64,000 nucleotides of DNA. Origin: Eudorina sp. 2006-703-Eu-15 (taxonomy: Eukaryota; Chlorophyta; Chlorophyceae; Chlamydomonadales; Volvocaceae). Under the pieces are notes generated by a model, which was not told the DNA's origin, searched no databases, and worked only from the letters and a program-made list of their open reading frames with translations. Below are positions 34,850 through 45,917 of the stretch, in pieces. Made by a program: the position numbers and the translations under genes. Location of the stretch: contig BDSI01000030.1 of assembly GCA_003117195.1 (NCBI GenBank), positions 921,211-985,210 of the forward strand, read 5' to 3'. The stretch's first letter is position 1; each line of letters opens with the position of its first letter.

Positions 34850-35700
34850 GGGGGAATGATATCGGAGGGACGCGGCGCGCGCCGATGGCAGCACATGTCC
34901 TGGACTCTAGCCGCATCCCCCACTCCCTCAATTCATCCTGAAACAATTAGCAAATACATCAAACGTTCTGAACTCACCAGAGAGAGGATAGATGGTGTTC
35001 GGCGACGAGGCGTTTCGGTCGTCCTTGCCCTTGTTTATGTATGTCCGTCACACTGCGCCTGCAAGCGGCGTGCGACCGGCGCGCGACGCACGGCGTTCGA
35101 CCCGTTTCAAAGCGCAGGAGAGATCAGGTAGGCATTCCTGTATGTATGTTGACTTGATTGCGCTGACGAGAGGTTCTACAATTACAAACGAGCAGGTGCA
35201 GTCACCGGCTTGCACCATTATTCCGAGCTTACCTGACGGATGGCTTCCGCGGCTTCCGGTCGCCGTTGCAAGGTAGGTTGTGTTCTCAAGCCACGTCGTG
35301 ACAGACAACTACGCCAAATCTGAGTACAATTTTGCAGCGGGTGACGTTTTATCCGGTTCGTGAAGCTGGCAGCAGGACTCGTACGGAAAGCGAAGGTCCA
35401 CACACGGACCCGCTGCGTGAGTCATGCTGATATCGGTCGCCTTTTATTTCTTAGAATCTTTACCCCGCGTTGCAGCAGCAACACACAAGAAGAATAAAGT
35501 GCTTAGTTTGTCTTGATCCTTTGCATGAATGGACGTGTCGCCTGCCGCGCTGCTGCCTTTACGAATCATGCCTGTTGCCTGAAGAAACCCCGGTGTCCGG
35601 AATATTCCAACAAGCACGGCGCGGCGCTGCCATGAATTGATATGAAATATTGTAGTTGTTAATAAGCGATGCATTCCTCTACCTGCCGTGTCCTCTAGGG
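34850..35700 (-). repeat. segmental duplication, unit A upstream part
   Basis: Shares ordered blocks with 38930-39650: GATATC...GAACGCGGCGCG-type start, AGCTTACCTG, TTTATC.GGTTC, TGAAGCT.GCAG.A, TCCTTTGCATGA and GTTGCCTGAAGAA. On the minus strand both copies read CAG|GTAAGC at the same relative place (here 35232), so a spliced minus-strand transcript is plausible. Homology is clear by eye but diverged and interrupted by indels. Confidence 0.6.
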
Positions 35701-36011
35701 TCCTCTAGCCTTTCCGCGCGGAACCTCCGACACGGATTGCGCATAGCCTTGCCTGAACAGGGAATTCCGATTTCCATAACCTTTTAGGTCGCATGTAACG
35801 CTGCGTTTCCAAACGGCAGGACATGATGGCTAGCTTACAGCGGAATACATTTTGGAATGTAGCCGTGTTTTAGTAGCTACGTAGGTTGCTGTCAATCCGA
35901 ATGACTAACCCGACTAATAAAATGGATTGATTGACCGGATCTAGTGCGGTTCTGGTAGGTTTTGGTCACAACGCTTCCGAAGATTTTGGCACTTTGGCGG
36001 AGCCGCGCAAT

Positions 36012-36062
36012 ATGGCGAATGAGATAATGAACGTTACAGCGGATGGACCCCAAAGGTATCAA
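36012..36062 (-). mobile_element. LINE 3'-tail relic
   Basis: Plus-strand AATGAACGTTACAGCGGATG followed by GACCCCAAAGGTATCAAC matches the tail family in reverse orientation, with a short insertion. Confidence 0.5.
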
Positions 36063-37261
36063 CTGCAAGACCTTGAAGCTAATCCCGCGGATGCTCAGGC
36101 ACAGGGCTTACACCTCCCCCTTAGGAGTAAGCCGTCCTCGGCGCCAGGCATTGGGCCACCCCACCGTTATCGGTTTTACCAGAATAGCACGGATTCGCAC
36201 CGTCCTCGATCCACTACATAAGAGCCGGTGGTGGCTTCGCCAGGGACCGAACCGCCGACCATAATCCACCACATTTGAATTCTGAAGGCTAATCCCGCAG
36301 ATACTCAGGCACCGGGCTTAAATCAACGGTGAATGGTCGGTCACGAGTTGCCGGTAGGTGCGGCCAAGGAGCGCTGTTGCGTGTTAGGACGTATCGTTAC
36401 AAGGGGGACCAGCAATCAAGCGGCTTGCGAGCCGTACAGGCGCAGACGGACTCTCCATCCTACCCCAGCGGCATGCCTTGCACTAAGCAGGGAGCCATGC
36501 CAGCCAAAGAAAACGCAGCCAGGGACCACCATCGCCCAGCCTTCATAGCAGTAGTCAAGTTACACAAGCGATGCGAACGCAAACAAAAAGTAAGAGCAAT
36601 CCAAGAGAGGGGAAGCGATAAGCCCAGCCAGCCAGGCGTAACGAGCGTTTTACAGGGGGTGGTATCCACCCTCAAGTATTCATCTCGGACCCGGGCGGTG
36701 AGTCAACGTCCGGAGGCCGTGAGAGTACAACACGCCCCGACAGCCCGCTAGCTGATAAAAAGATGAACTGATGGCACGGAATTCCAGTTCCGCGGGGTTA
36801 AGACCGAGCGTTTCAAAAGGCGCGAGACGGGCCCAAATAGAAGTCCGCAGTGACTGTCACGGAGAACGAAACAAGGCGTGCACGAAAGAGCAGTGCGTGT
36901 ATAAGTCCCAAGCGTGGTACATGCGTTGACGACTGCCCCGCTCGATGGCCGCCAGGGCCGCCCAATAATAAAGCCACCACATCCCAGACAAGCAACCTGG
37001 CGGATACCGGGGGGCCCGACCATGAGCCACAAGTAGTGGTGGCGGGCTAACACAGTGCACAGGGCGCCCACAGCAGCCCCCATCGCAGCCCCCATCTCTT
37101 CGCGCAACGACCGCGCAACAAAGCAATCCCAGAACGAACAAGTGACGCCGAATCCAGCACGCGCCACACCTGGTGACAGGGGCGCCACAGGGGCACTGCG
37201 TGGCCGATCACCGAAGCAAGCTCTGTCCTCCTTATGAAGGGAAAGGCAAGCAAAGGCCAAC

Positions 37262-37365
37262 GCCCATCCAGCAAGACAACCGGAACTGCATTATATTAAC
37301 TTGCGGTGCACCCTGTTGTAAGATAAGTGCCCACATCGCCAGGTGCATAGATAGACGCGCACATT
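37262..37365 (-). mobile_element. LINE ORF fragment
   Basis: The block CAGCAAGACAACCGGAACTG and the bases following it match 12283-12310 inside the zf-RVT frame, and CGGTGCAC follows in both. Minus-strand translation gives the shared MQFRLSCW. The similarity is lost on either side. Confidence 0.55.
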
Positions 37366-37513
37366 GTGGGCGCGGCACGACCACGGCCGTGCCCGCGGTC
37401 GTGCCGGAGGCGGCGGGGTGCCAGCGAGGAACATCAACCCTACCATTGCACTACGGATCACATTTGACGTATGATCATACCGCATCTTGTAATTGGCTGG
37501 ACCCCCTATGCCC

Positions 37514-38173
37514 CTAAGGGCACCTGCCGGACATCTTGTCCAGTAGCGAGCACTTCTTGCAGCAGACGTAGTTCGTCGTGATCAGGTTGGAATCTATAAA
37601 GGTGGTGATCTCGCGCTTGTCGATGCACTGCGCCTGCGCCACGCTGGCAATGGCTTTGCAGACAAGCTGGCAGGCCAGCCGGGCCGGACCGCACAGGGTA
37701 CTGCCAATTTTGCACCCCGCAGAGATTGCCGCCTTTTTGACCAAGGAGGGCGTCCACTTCGTGCAACGCTCCGTGTACGTGTAAAGTGTGCCGCTGCTGA
37801 TGAAGGCTGCCGTCGTAACGCAGTCGCCCGTGATGGTCCAGCCGTTGAGGCAGTTGGCGGGCGCGTAATTCTGCTGGAGGCGGCGGCGGTGGTCATGCGC
37901 GATGGCGGCACCGCTTGTCTGGTTGCCAGGGATCTCTTCGACGGATTGCGACGCGGCATTGACACGGTCCGTAACAGCGTTGTCGGTGGTCACAGAGTCG
38001 GTCGCGCCGGTAGTGGCGGCGTTGGACGTCAAATGGCGGGCGGAGTGGCGGGCCGATGCCGGGTAGCACGAGCCAAGGAGCAAGATTAACACCACGCCGG
38101 TCCCGACTCGCGCGACAAGATGATGAGCCGCCGGCGGGGAGCGCCGGGATGCAGCAGACGGGCGGCGTTGCAT
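37514..38173 (-). CDS. secreted cysteine-rich protein, copy B (219 aa)
   Basis: Close paralogue of copy A at 33.5-34.25 kb, in the same orientation, with an intact frame from ATG at 38173 to the stop at 37514. Signal-like N-terminus, Thr/Asn-rich middle and Cys-rich C-terminus follow the same order. Cysteine spacing is conserved (ANCLNGW, GDC, ERC, AGCKIGSTLCGPA, CQLVC, QC, CCKKC, GRCP). The Gly/Ser insert of copy A is replaced by SSGTLYTYT. The first 120 codons are almost identical to copy A in DNA, whereas the C-terminal domain has more changes (for example KKAAISAG for KRAAIAAG). Similarity continues about 40 bases upstream of the ATG, so the core promoter was probably copied too. Function unknown. 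Confidence 0.7.
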   Translation of the reverse strand: MQRRPSAASRRSPPAAHHLVARVGTGVVLILLLGSCYPASARHSARHLTSNAATTGATDSVTTDNAVTDRVNAASQSVEEIPGNQTSGAAIAHDHRRRLQQNYAPANCLNGWTITGDCVTTAAFISSGTLYTYTERCTKWTPSLVKKAAISAGCKIGSTLCGPARLACQLVCKAIASVAQAQCIDKREITTFIDSNLITTNYVCCKKCSLLDKMSGRCP

Positions 38174-40574
38174 GTTCCTTCCCTGCGTACGGGCCCAGGC
38201 AGGCGGCTGGTCGGTTGTTTGGTCACCGGCGGATGCGTGGATTAGGGCTATATATTACTAATGGGGTGCGATTCTTCTCGATCGATCGACTAATTGCGGA
38301 CGCTGGATTGTACTTTCAGTCATATGTAGGATATTGCTTTGTAAAGTAACCAGGTGCATTTATGTCCTGGACACCATAAGCCTTGCTACAACTTCATTTC
38401 GCATTGCGGACACGTACGTATGTGACGAATGACGTGAATTATGCATGACCCATGGCGTATGAAATTTGTCGTTTTACTACTTACGATAAGGCTAGGTTCT
38501 GGGTGCGTGACATACTTCGCTCGAGCCCCTTATTAGCCCCTTTTCTCCTGAATCGTATTCACAAAGGCGAAGGCCCACTGAATGCGCATCCTGATGCGCG
38601 CCCTAATAAAAAACGAGACACGACGGTATTATTATCAAATCCAACAGTGCGAACTTCGTTCGTTTCATTAATTTGTTTACCTGTCTTTTAGAGCTACGTA
38701 CACCGCTTGCGGAAACATGCACGGTGCCGTTTGCCTAACTAACCAAAAACATTAAAATATAATGTTCATGTGATTTTCTATTCAGGAAGAAATACTTTCG
38801 TTAAATACACTGTATTATAGATGGAGGCCCCGAGGTCAATTCACTCTGAATCAATTCAATCCACAGCCCAATTCGCATGAATCAGCCTAATTTAACCTGT
38901 ATGTGAACACGATTTTTACGTGGCGAGCCGACGATATCACAGGAACGCGGCGCGTGCCGTCGGATGGCTTCATTTCCAGGAATCCTCATATATCCCATCG
39001 CCGTAAATAAATTACCTAAGAACAGAATAAAGCGGCAACTCCATCAAGGATGGCGACCGACGACGAGACATCTGATTCGTCCTGACTTACCCCTGGCTTC
39101 GGCCTTATCGTTTCTGTGCGTCCGTCTGTTGGGGTCCGCCCCGCGAGCGAAGGCCTGCGAGCGAGCGGCGCAAAAATCTTTCGACCAGTTCTCTAACACA
39201 TGCACAAGATCAAGTTTGGTAATGTTATCGTTGGTTTACGGTGACGGAATGGATTGCGCCACAAACATGTAGGCACTGTCATCAGCAGGTTGCACCACTG
39301 CCAGCTTACCTGTTGGATGCTGGCGCTACTGGTAGAGGTGTCTGTCGCCTCAAGCCTGGTCGTGACCGATAAGGTAGATATCTATGGATATCTTCGAATA
39401 TAAATTTACAGAAGCTGACTTTTATCAGGTTCATCATGAAGCTAGCAGGACCGTACGGCGCACCGACATGGGTGCCTCTTATCCTTAGATAGTGTCTGTG
39501 ACGCGCGCTACAGCTAGCATCAACGCACAAAACGTGCTTGTTCCTTTGCATGACTTGGCGTGTCCCCTTCGGCGTGCGTGCGCTGATGACTGCAATGAAT
39601 CATAGCTGTTGCCGCGTCCCATTGCCTGAAGAAGCAAGGCTCGGTCCCGACTTCGGAATGTGACTACAACGCTTGCCTATTCAGGGAATTACGATGTCCC
39701 TCAACCTTCTGCGTCGTACGTAACGCTGTATGTTTCCACACATGGCCTGGACGCCTGATGTGAGCCGCAAAGGCTTACCGGATGGTTTGGGACGGACCCC
39801 GCCATGCATCGGGCTCCCTGCATCGGGCTCCCTATACATACAGTGAGCGTCTGTACGGCAAATTGCTGCCGTATCGGCTTACACCAGAAATGCTGAGCAT
39901 CTTTCAGCAGACTATGTATGTATCGATAGATATGTTCGAAGTTAGCTGAGGCAGGGCAGCCCTGATTTAGTATGTAGCTTACCGTGCGGAGTGACATGGA
40001 CTCTGACATGTCATGCGCGCGTGCACCGTTACCGCCGGCACATAATTTCGCTGGCATGAGATGACGGTTCCCCATGGCATAAAATAAATGGCCCGCTTAA
40101 GGGGCAGTACAAAAATCGGTAATCGACCCGGCAACCCACCCGGCCCGTATCGAGCGGGCAACCGGCCGAACGGTTGGTTTGGCGTAACAACTAAATGGGG
40201 CAGCGATGCAAGCAGCCATAGCAGCGTTCCGTCCGGTTTGGGTTGCTCTGGCGTAATCTATTATTTTGTTTTCACACGATTGTTTTGATTACAGCGTAAT
40301 CTATTGTTTTTACAGACGATTGTGGTTCGAAGAAGCCCTTCGCATAGCTAGCAAACGATCCCGCTGCTGGGCTAGCTTTTCGTACGGCTCCAGGGCGCGG
40401 CCAGGCCGGAAGTGCCGTACACTTCCGGCGCCCGCCTGGGTCGCTTGGGGGGCACAACTAACGCCAATGGATTCGGCGTTGTGTGTTGCTCGCAGATCCA
40501 GTTGACGATCGATTTCTTCCACGCAAACCAAGTGTGTACGTGTGTTGTATGTATGGGGCTTGCATAAACACCGT
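38174..40574. other. AT-richer intergenic stretch including duplicated unit B
   Basis: Visibly lower GC than the gene-rich parts, with no supported gene. 38930-39650 pairs with 34850-35700. A duplicated CATCGGGCTCCCT (about 39800-39830) and a duplicated GCGTAATCTATT (about 40250-40310) are minor repeats. Confidence 0.4.
38930..39650 (-). repeat. segmental duplication, unit B upstream part
   Basis: Diverged partner of 34850-35700. With the two cysteine-rich genes it defines a roughly 4-kb tandem duplication. The minus-strand donor CAACAG|GTAAGC at about 39310 is conserved with copy A, though the short exon-like frames upstream are not conserved in translation. Confidence 0.6.
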
Positions 40575-40690
40575 TGATACCTTTTCGGGGTCCGCTGTAA
40601 CATTCATTCATGAATGGGTGGGGGGGTGTACAACCCCATCCTGTACAACTCCCCATACCAGCCGTAGGCCCAAGGCCACGCAAAGAACGG
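40574..40690. mobile_element. two convergent LINE tail fragments
   Basis: 40574-40612 is a plus-orientation tail (CGTTGATACCTTTTCGGGGT, CCGCTGTAACATTCATTCAT). From about 40607 a minus-orientation 3' UTR piece follows (GTACAACTCCCCATACCAGC, CGTAGGCCCAAGG). They meet in ATTCATTCATGAATG. Confidence 0.55.
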
Positions 40691-42664
40691 GCCCGGACCC
40701 GGGGGACGGCTTGGGGTCCAGCCCTTCCGGGGACCCCGACCCCGCCATGCCCTGCTGGACCCCGACTCGAGTCGGCCCCTGGCCCTGGCCCTGGCCCTGG
40801 TCGTCCCCCAGGTCCTGGTCCTGGTCCTGGTCTTGGTCCTGGTCTTGGTCCTGGTCCTGGTCCTGGCTGTCACTGCCAGCCGATGTAGTGGATCCAAGTT
40901 CCGTGCCCAGCTCCAGCACTCCCTCGCGCATGTATGAGCCGATCGACCCAGCTCCAAGAGCTCCGAAACCGTCGTCGGCGTTCCTATCTACGGCGCACCG
41001 GACCAAGTGGCGGGCCACGTCCACCGCCAGCCGTTGCCAGTCCATCTCTGCCCGCCCGCGTGGGTGCAGGTGCGGGTGGCCCTGCGGCGGAGAGGGCGTC
41101 CTGCAGGTGACGCGCCGCGTCCAATACTACTTCCGCGCCGGATGTCGAAGCTTCTGCTGCAGCTAGTGCGGCGGCGGCGGCGGCCGCGGGCGCTGGTCCC
41201 GGCGGCGGGGTACCCAGCGGCTCGCCCGCTGCGCCAGGCGGGTGAGGAGAGGGACATCCAGGGACCAGGGACAACCACCCCGCCTGGAGCTGCCAGGCGG
41301 GGGCCGCCGCGGCCATCCCACTGCCGGACACCCCGACGGTCTCCGTCGCCACCGCGTCTGCAGCCCCTCTCCGCCCGACCGCCGCCGCCCCCACCTGCGC
41401 CGCCTCCTGATCCTGCAGTCCGCTAACCCCGCCCGTGTAGTCGTCGGCGTCGTCGGCGTCATCACCGCCCTCAGGGACGTCGCTGCCTGGATAGGTGCTG
41501 CTGGTGCGAGCAGCCATACCATCTTCCGTACAGCGCTCAAACTCAATATCACGACCTTCTTCGCTGTCGCCAATGCCATCGCTATGTCGGGCACTTCCGC
41601 CGTACTCCCCATGTACGGTTCCGGTCCCGCGCTGCCGCCATGCATGAGGGTAGCTGCCGTCGATACCGCCATGGGTGTAGCTGCCGCCGCCGCCGCGGTC
41701 GCTTACTGGCCGCCGGCGACGGAGCCCGCACCCGCGCCCGCACCACAGGTGACGTCAGAGGCTGCATTAGTGATGCTACCGCCCGCGTCGGATTGGCCGA
41801 AGGGTTGGGTGTCACCGGCCCCCGGCCAGAGGTTGCCGCAAGGGCAGTGCACCTCAGCTCCGGAACCGCCCTCTACCGGCAGACCCACCGCGATAGCCAC
41901 ATGCTCCAATAGGGCGTCTGTCGTACTGGGCTGTGACGAATGGACCCGAGTAATCAGCAGCTAGGTGGTGCGGCTGCGCCTTTGGGTGCTGCTCGGGGTG
42001 GTGGTGCTTCTGCTGCCCCTGCTGCTGCCATCGCAGCTGGGACGCGTCGGGCTCGCAGCACCCGGGTCGGAATGCAGTTCGGGGTCTGAACACGGGCTTA
42101 ACTCTGGCCGAACGCCAGAATCCAAAATCTTCTTGGGTGCCGGTTGTAGCATCCGGCGGATCCGGGCGGCTTCTGCTGCAGATGCGGCGGCCGCGTCTGC
42201 CGCCTTCACTGCCAGTGGGCCTAATAGGTTGAGGAGGTCAACGGGTGGGGGTGGCGGCAGATGAAGAGTAAGAGCTGCTGCCATGCTCGTCCGGCCGCGG
42301 AAACGTTGTCTGAGCTGATGGGTAACACTTCAGGTGCTTCCAAGGGTGGCCACTGCATGACGCATGTGACGAGCTTGCCCAGGGACTCACGTACCGAGTC
42401 GACCGCGAGAAGTGCGACTGCTGCGGATGCGCATCCGCCTTGACTGGCGTGAGTTCGGATGAAGTTATCCATCAAGCCGAAGATGCTGTCTAAGCGTGCA
42501 AGCTCTTGGGTGTGTTCATCGAACCCGCAGCCATGTCCAGCCATGTCCACGCTCGCAAAATCCGGGTCGTCAACTGAAGCCAGGGCAGGTTGCATGTCAA
42601 CGTAGGCGATAGCGCAGACATTGTGGCGTTCGCATGGACAACCAGGAACGTCGCTGCCTGCCAA
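40691..42664 (-). other. coding-like minus-strand region, low complexity, unresolved
   Basis: Minus-strand frames with protein-like composition follow one another. 42664-42221 has RLDSIFGLMDNFIRTHASQ and VRESLGKLVTCVMQWP. 42284-41961 has VDLLNLLGPLAVKAADAAAA. 41517-40984 has an acidic GGDDADDADDY run and Ala/Gly/Pro-rich stretches. 41045-40691 has QRLAVDVARHLVRCAVDRN, MREGVLELGTELG and a DQDQDQ repeat. The Asp-Gln repeat comes from a CCTGGT hexamer on the plus strand. I could not place phased introns, so a gene model is not offered. The frame runs into LINE sequence at its 3' end. Family unknown. Confidence 0.3.
40780..40866. repeat. CCTGGT/CCTGGC hexamer array
   Basis: About 14 units of CCTGGC then CCTGGT with interruptions. 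On the minus strand the pattern encodes alternating Gln with Gly or Asp. Confidence 0.85.
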
Positions 42665-43891
42665 AGCTCAATACTTCGGTCAATGGGATGTTCAAGGCGA
42701 ATTCACGGTCAACTAAGCAGGTAGAGCATCGGCAAAGCAATAAAGTACCAATGTGAGCGAGAGCAAAGTCCATCATGCAAATCCGCCGCGGGTGTTGCGG
42801 ACTGTTGCTATACTCGTACACGTGCTGCGTTTACGTGCTGCGTCCACTTTCAGATACCCCACATGCTGTAATGGACCTGTCATTGTCGTGCGTTTGGATT
42901 GCCTTGTGTTTCGAATTTCCATGCACCCGCTGGACAACTCTCACGCCGCACCCGTCCGCATCCTACGATCCCAGACGAGCACACGGGATAGCGGCGCGGC
43001 TGTGCAGTACACGCTTGCATCTGCAGCGTGTGTGGATGGGAGGTATACAGGGTATACCCAGGTCATCTTAAACCTGTGGGCGGCAGACTCAGCCTGACAG
43101 GCCCTAGGTGCCGTCGCGACAATGAAGAGTCCCTCACAATGTTTGCCCTGGTACCTCGCCAAACAGTAAGGAGACATTTGACGGTCGCTGTTTTCCGCCC
43201 TGCAATCATGCCGTGGATACTCTCATCTGCTGCTGTACGGCAAGCCTCTCCGTTACCGAACCCCTTGAGAGCTTGCTACCATGCAGAAGAGCTGTAATCA
43301 TATCAATGGTCCGTATTAGTGGGCCATTATTATGCACGGTGTTATCTGCCCTGGTGTGCCGTCAGGACACCGTGGCTAGGTACGACAGAGGGCTCCTGCG
43401 GGAACCGATTGCACAAGACCTTACATGTCTGGGATCGATCACGTTCCTTCCACCCACGATGTTTGGCCCGACGTGATCCTAGCTTCGGTCCCCTCGTCCC
43501 GTTATCTTCTCAAACCCATGAAGCCCTGGTTGCATCCCGGACTCCCGTCACGTCCGCAAGGTAACAAAGAACCCCTGCAGCTACTCGGCGCCTCCCTACA
43601 TTGTACCACGTGAAAGCATGCGACAAACTCCTCCAAAAAGCTGATCTCCCGAAATCCGAAGGCTGGTGGCTGCTGTGTTGATGTCACCATCATCACCGAG
43701 ACCTCCGCTCGCTCAGTGCCCGCCAGCAGTGACTGCAGCAAGTTGACATACAATCATAGCAGTTGGTGAATACTCAATTCCATTGATTCACCTCGCAAGC
43801 ACGTCACGAGAAGCACGCCACTATAACGTGAGAACAATCATCGCGTTTAAGATCAGCAAGAAGGTCAGAAAATGAAACTATAAGCACTTAC
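42665..43891. other. region between the low-complexity region and the small membrane-protein gene
   Basis: A minus-strand frame 42821-42697 (MMDFALAHIGTLLLCRCSTC) could be an upstream exon of the low-complexity region. 43753-43502 on minus might hold the last exon of the gene at 43892. Neither is proven. Nothing else is seen. Confidence 0.3.
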
Positions 43892-44141
43892 ATGGCTGCT
43901 TGCCGGCCAGCACCGCCTCGTCGTAAGCCTTCTTCTTGCCGGCATCGCGGAGCTTGTCAAGCTGGCCGTAAAGCGTAACGGTGAACGTAAAGCCCGCAAG
44001 CAGGAACCAGTGCCTCGGAATCAGCTTCTTAGTAGCATAGGTGTAGAAGCTCTTTTGGTAAGGATGCGCCACGTTCTCGGGCAAGAAGCCCGTCGGCGGA
44101 GGACGCAAAATGTCCCTCAGGTAAGCCTCGCCGAGAGTCAT
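43892..44141 (-). CDS. small single-helix membrane protein (5' exon; C-terminus unresolved)
   Basis: The minus-strand exon from ATG 44141 (context ATCATCATGACT) encodes MTLGEAYLRDILRPPPTGFL, then a Tyr/Lys-rich stretch (YQKSFYTYATKKLIPRHW), one hydrophobic helix (FLLAGFTFTVTLYG) and a charged tail (LDKLRDAGKKKAYDEAVLAG). It ends at a good donor (CCAT|GTAAGT, phase 1). Reading through instead would stop after seven more codons. An in-frame ATG at 44174 would add 11 residues. The layout recalls small accessory subunits of mitochondrial respiratory complexes or ATP synthase (for example subunit f), but this is only topology; I do not recognise the sequence. It lies head-to-head with the FHA gene, about 290 bp apart. 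Confidence 0.55.
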
Positions 44142-44434
44142 GATGATAATACCAAGGGAACTGGGGAAGCCCAACTAGTGCGGGAACGAGACAGCACTCA
44201 AGTCCCGCGATGCCAGTTAAAGGCTTTTAATGTCAAGCTGCGTGCTATCCGCAGCCTGTCCCAATTAACCCCAGCTATGCTGCGCTACTGCTTGGCATGA
44301 TGTTTGGCCCTGCGGGACAGTGTACGGCAGATTACAAACGTTGTTTTGCAGCTCTTTGCCAGATGTTGGATTCTTGCAGAGTAGGCTTCCTGGCAAACTC
44401 ATGCCCTTAAACCTTGAAGATACATTCATTCGGA
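44142..44434. promoter_or_regulatory. shared bidirectional promoter region
   Basis: The only space between the divergent starts at 44141 (minus) and 44435 (plus). It must contain both promoters. No TATA-like box is obvious. Confidence 0.4.
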
Positions 44435-45499
44435 ATGGCTCAACCTTCGCAAGTGTTTAGTGTTGCTGTTCCAACTGTTCTAAAGCTGGTGGTCACGAAG
44501 GGGCCCTGCAACGGGCAGACCTTTGACAGTTCAATCTTGAACGCCTCATTTTTTACCGTTGGACGCACCAAGGTGTTGGCCCAAACCGTTTTGCCTACTT
44601 CGGATTGAGCTTTGACAGCTTTCGTAATCTTGCGCAAACGCCCGCTTTATCACAGAAATCCAAGCTGTGCCTGAAGGACACGTCCATATCGGAAAAGCAT
44701 GCAGAAATTGCTTGGGATGGCACGTCGCGGTCGTGGATTCTGCGTGACACGGATAGCTCAAACGGCACCTTCGTCAACTGCACGGAGCTCAAACCTTACT
44801 GTGAGTACAAAATTTATTACTGGTCATGTCATGGCGGATCCACGAGAGCGATAACACTTGTCGGTTTGGTTGTCGCCTCAACAACCGCTCGGTTGGTCTG
44901 TACCGTACACCAGGCGCGTGTTCACTGAAGGCGGGGGACCAAATCCAGATCGGGCTGCAAACCGAGGTGACCGTCGAGGTAGGTGGAGCGGGATTCCAGT
45001 GCGTACGACGCCCTTCGGGACGTCAATGGGCGTCATCCTCGTGAATTTAGCGCGGACCCCATGACGGATCACTGGCCCCACAGGAGGACCGAGCAGACAA
45101 CGCAACGTTTCATCCTCGCACCACACCGCTGCTTAACCCGCTCTGTGCCATCACATGCCTCGTGCTCACAATGCCGGGTGTTATGTCGCAGTTGGAGACG
45201 AGACCCCTTAAAGACGCGACCGTTGAGGTTCTGATGCGGGCGTACGTTGAGTCCATCTGCCAGACGCTCGAGGTAGGTGGCGCGCCCCGCATAACTTCGA
45301 TGAACTCGCGACGAGAATGTTTCCAGATGCAGCGGTAGGCAGTACGTTGCTTCGGAACCGCGCCGGTTGGTGCACACTCGCGGTGACCCACATCGTACCC
45401 ACTGCAACCCATCATAACCACCAGGGGGCGGCGATCAGGGAAGCTCAGGAGATGGCGCGCAGCGCTAAAGAGCAGCTGGACGCGCTGCTTGTGCCGTGA
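44435..45499 (+). CDS. FHA-domain protein (5 exons, 167 aa)
   Basis: Exons 44435-44572, 44656-44800, 44914-44978, 45192-45272 and 45425-45499 join in phase to 168 codons with TGA. Residues about 15-115 form a forkhead-associated domain, a phosphothreonine-binding module. The family's key residues are present: VGRTK (Gly43, Arg44), SISEKHAEI (Ser58, His61) and SSNGTFVN (Asn82, Gly83). They are followed by the closing strands KAGDQIQIG and EVTVEV. The last two exons encode an amphipathic, charged helical tail (VLMRAYVESICQTLE; REAQEMARSAKEQLDALL) that may form a coiled coil. No catalytic domain is attached, so an adaptor role is inferred. Exon 1 uses a weaker donor (AAG|GTGTTG), and a small extra exon between 45272 and 45425 cannot be excluded. 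Confidence 0.75.
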
Positions 45500-45917
45500 G
45501 AGGCGCGGCCAAAAGCCTCGGACTTCCTGGAGGAACACCGGGCCGGTGCGGGAGCGCCGGGGCCGGCGTTGTCAGCGAACCGCACTCAGCCATCTGCCAA
45601 CACCTGGGCGGCTGGACCCAACATCAGGCATCATTGCCCAGTCACGCGGCGGGGAGCAAAATGATGGTCGGGGGGACACGGGTGGGAGCTGGCTTTAAAC
45701 TGCATGCGGGATGGCATCAAGACTATGGCACGAACGTTTTGCGGGTTCAATCGGGCGGGTTCTGTCACATGGAGTATGTCTCCGAGCCGTTACGCCACGG
45801 GAGTAGGTCTCTTTTACAGAAACGAACGAGAGTGAGGGTGCTCCCACGAGTTTTAAATATTGACGTGATATGTGGACGCGACTAGCATACCTGGCACTTC
45901 GCCCGGCAACGAACAAC

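Larger units (their letters stand above)
34252..37513. other. upstream unit of copy A plus intergenic, with transposon pieces
   Basis: The part 34.85-35.70 kb is a diverged duplicate of 38.93-39.65 kb and contains minus-strand splice-donor-like sites. Beyond it lie a LINE tail relic (36012-36062), a 33-bp direct repeat (36079-36111 and 36288-36320) and a LINE ORF fragment near 37.3 kb. No complete gene is seen. Microsatellite GCATGCATGCATG is at about 34735. Confidence 0.45.

Noticed and set aside
36748..37260. Minus-strand 170-codon frame as an intact gene
   Set aside because: It abuts a LINE fragment, shows no domain or consistent composition, and is more likely transposon or random sequence.
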